14,124 nucleotides of DNA from Gemmatimonadota bacterium (GTDB taxonomy: Bacteria > ARS69). Of the stretch, positions 12,714 through 14,124 are shown piece after piece. Location of the stretch: NCBI GenBank assembly GCA_021604925.1, contig BQJX01000022.1, forward strand, positions 1-14,124, written 5' to 3'. The notes beneath the pieces were generated by a model that did not search any database, was not told the origin of the DNA, and saw nothing but the letters and a program-made list of their open reading frames with translations. The stretch's first letter is position 1, and every line of letters starts with the position of its first letter. Position numbers and translations under genes: made by a program.

Positions 12714-12940
12714 GTCTGCGCGTCCATCAGGGCCTGCCAGGCGTCCTGCGGCATTTCCTCCGCTTCTGCCACCAGCAGGATCGGGATCCCATCCTCGATC
12801 CGATAGCGACGACGGGTCTTCGGATCGCGCGAGACGAGCGTGTCGCCATCCTGGAGGAGGGCTGCACCCGACACGGGACAGATCAACAGTTCCAGCAGTT
12901 CGGGATCCAGTTTCAATGCAACCTCTCGGTCCGGGTCCAT
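12710..12940 (-). CDS. Trm112/YcaR-like small protein
   Basis: A 76-aa soluble protein of the Trm112p/UPF0434 family, members of which are small zinc-ribbon-like scaffolds or activators of partner enzymes. The pattern LDPELLELLICPVSGAALL, DTLVSRDPKTRRRYRIEDGIPILLVAEAEE is diagnostic. Only C21 of the usual cysteines remains (CPVS rather than CPVC), so zinc binding is unlikely. ATG 12940 has no clear ribosome site; TTG 12916, with GAGAGG 5 nt upstream, would give a 68-aa protein closer to the family's usual start. It shares four bases (CTAG) with the end of the convergent glycosyltransferase gene. The partner is unknown. Confidence 0.85.
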   Translation of the reverse strand: MDPDREVALKLDPELLELLICPVSGAALLQDGDTLVSRDPKTRRRYRIEDGIPILLVAEAEEMPQDAWQALMDAQT

Positions 12941-12976
12941 CGTCCCAACGGCCGAACCCTTCCGACCGACGTCCGC

Positions 12977-13405
12977 TCAACGCAATGCGTAGTAACCCGC
13001 CTCCACCTTCTTGAAACGGCGATCGCGTTTCAAGGTGACGGCCACGGTCGACAGGAGATTCTGGCTCTTTGTCCGGTACAACTTCCGGGCGACCACCGTT
13101 TCCGTCAGGGTCTTGTAGTGCACCGGTCGCTTTCGACCTTTGAGCACCATCTCGAGTGCGTCCGCCAGCGAGATGTCGTTCAGGCGGCGGGCGTTCGGGC
13201 GGCGCTTGCTGGGCTTTCGGGCCCGAGCGGCCGTGGATTGTGCCGTCTTGATCCGGGCATCCAGCTTGCGAAGCTCCGCCTCCAATGTGCGACGCTTGGC
13301 CACCAGCCGGGTCAACTCGCGTTCCTCGCGACCGCGCCGTCGTTCCAGCGCCGACTCGAGCTCCCGCAGATCGAACTTGCTCAACACCTGATCAATGCTA
13401 CTCAT
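12977..13405 (-). CDS. Coiled-coil protein with C-terminal HARE-HTH domain
   Basis: A 142-aa protein. Residues about 8-70 are heptad-rich and charged (DLRELESALERRRGREEREL, VAKRRTLEAELRKLDARIK), a likely coiled coil. A basic linker ARKPSKRRPNARR follows. Residues about 78-142 (ISLADALEMVLKGRKRPVHY, TLTETVVARKLYRTKSQN, FKKVEAGYYALR) match the HARE-HTH winged helix also found in the RNA polymerase delta subunit and in DNA-modification enzymes. Start ATG 13405 has GGAGG 5 nt before it; the open frame extends up to 13492 without support. It is probably a DNA- or polymerase-binding protein (inference). The gene for the membrane/TPR protein ends 99 bp upstream. Confidence 0.82.
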   Translation of the reverse strand: MSSIDQVLSKFDLRELESALERRRGREERELTRLVAKRRTLEAELRKLDARIKTAQSTAARARKPSKRRPNARRLNDISLADALEMVLKGRKRPVHYKTLTETVVARKLYRTKSQNLLSTVAVTLKRDRRFKKVEAGYYALR

Positions 13406-13504
13406 GGGATCCTCCGCGGGGCGCAATGAAGACTTGCGAGCAATTGCACCGCCCCTCTTCTCCAAATTAACGCGGGGGACACATCCAAGCAAACGTCCCG
13501 CAAC

Positions 13505-14124
13505 TCAAAGACGTGACTTCATCTCACGAAGTGCTTGCCGTGCCGGCTCGAAGTTGGGATCCACTGCCAATGCCTGCTCGAACGCGGCGCGGGCCGCGGC
13601 GGGGTGATCGCCGCGTTGCTCGACCAGGCCGAGGCGATAGTAAATCTCCGCGCTGCCGGGCGTGCGCGCGGCTGCCGCCCGCAACAGCCGCGCGGCGCCG
13701 TCCCAGGCGCCGGCCGAAAACGCCGCGCCAGCCTCACCCGTCCAGGCGCGAACGGCAGCGGCGGGAAGTGAACTTCGTTCGCGTTCGGCGCTCCACTCCC
13801 CGACATCCAGCCGCCATGAGATACCAATGGTAACACCCACCAGCAATAACACGGACAATGTTGCCACGCTCCACGCGGTCGAAGACCCCGTAGCCGATCG
13901 TTCGTTGCGGGTGTGGTTGCGGCGTTCGTCATTGCGAACGGCGGCGCGCAGGTCCGGTCCGTCGCGGCGGGTCATCCATACCCCGACCACGCAGAGCAGA
14001 AGCCCCATCCCCGACAGCAGGGCTCCGGTGCGCACGGACGCGGGTGCGTGTCGAAGCACCACCGTTCCGCCTTCGGTCGGAGCGATGAACGCCAGGAACA
14101 ACCCGTCCGCGCGAACCACCGGCA
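13505..14124 (-). CDS. C-terminal part of a YfhO-like membrane protein with TPR repeats
   Basis: Partial: the 5' end lies outside the window, and 206 C-terminal residues are visible. The first part (PVVRADGLFLAFIAPTEGGT, VVLRHAPASVRTGALLSGMG) matches the end of YfhO/GT-C type membrane proteins, where a small beta domain precedes the last helix (GALLSGMGLLLCVVGVWM). An Arg/Asn-rich linker follows, then another helix (VATLSVLLLVGVTIGISW). The C-terminus has TPR-type repeats (AFSAGAWDGAARLLRAAAAR, AEIYYRLGLVEQRGDHPAAARAAFEQALAVDPNFEPARQAL). A YfhO-like end followed by TPRs in one chain is unusual. The GTG at 14119 is in frame but not a start. Possibly linked in function to the membrane glycosyltransferase nearby. 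Confidence 0.7.
   Translation of the reverse strand, partial: PVVRADGLFLAFIAPTEGGTVVLRHAPASVRTGALLSGMGLLLCVVGVWMTRRDGPDLRAAVRNDERRNHTRNERSATGSSTAWSVATLSVLLLVGVTIGISWRLDVGEWSAERERSSLPAAAVRAWTGEAGAAFSAGAWDGAARLLRAAAARTPGSAEIYYRLGLVEQRGDHPAAARAAFEQALAVDPNFEPARQALREMKSRL

Noticed and set aside
11171..13429. A 2.26-kb open frame on the plus strand spanning three genes
   Set aside because: Its product is Arg/Gly/Pro-rich low-complexity sequence. It overlaps the well-supported glycosyltransferase in another frame and two real minus-strand genes. Long stop-free frames are expected at this GC content.

Overview
The window is high-GC (visibly well above 60%) chromosomal DNA from a Gram-negative, didermic bacterium. 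Three things point to this: a predicted outer-membrane beta-barrel with a signal peptide, a secreted metallopeptidase ending in a FlgD-like/secretion-system-type C-terminal beta domain, and generally good GGAGG ribosome sites. The secreted protease with that C-terminal domain, a DUF3078 barrel and GC-rich DNA together suggest an uncultivated lineage near the FCB/Gemmatimonadota/Eisenbacteria group. This placement is inference. No mobile element, CRISPR array, rRNA or tRNA was seen.

Layout. 1-2651 (minus): a TrmB-type regulator, an ABC exporter ATPase and its membrane subunit (cut by the window edge) read in one direction, probably as one operon. 2765-3982 (plus): a YcaQ/AlkZ-type DNA glycosylase diverges from the regulator, with a dyad between the two. 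4017-5255 (minus): a secreted M43-like metallopeptidase converges on the glycosylase across a perfect 11-bp hairpin. 5482-9094 (minus): a five-gene run of ECF sigma factor, 75-aa small protein, CmpX-like MscS channel, DUF3078 outer-membrane protein and classical MscS, closed by an intrinsic terminator. 9315-9566 (minus): a small DUF6504-like protein with a 16-bp perfect palindrome inside its promoter. 9723-10208: a gene-poor stretch holding a candidate structured small RNA with its own terminator. 10209-10556 (plus): a small unrecognised beta-rich protein, followed by short tandem repeats and a strong terminator. 10730-10855 (minus): a 41-52-aa basic protein behind a promoter, a long leader and a hairpin over its ribosome site. 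11109-12713 (plus): a GT-C type membrane glycosyltransferase that appears to start at CTG. 12710-14124 (minus): a Trm112-like small protein, a coiled-coil/HARE-HTH protein, and the C-terminal part of a YfhO-like membrane protein with TPRs.

How they fit together. The most interesting unit is the ECF sigma/small protein/CmpX/outer-membrane protein/MscS cluster. It reads as a self-contained envelope-tension module: a sigma factor that could respond to membrane state, two channels and an outer-membrane protein. It recalls the cmpX-sigX-oprF neighbourhood of Pseudomonas (from memory), with a barrel of a different family. The second candidate novelty is the unannotated small RNA at about 9832-9984, with a sigma54-like site upstream and a terminator downstream.
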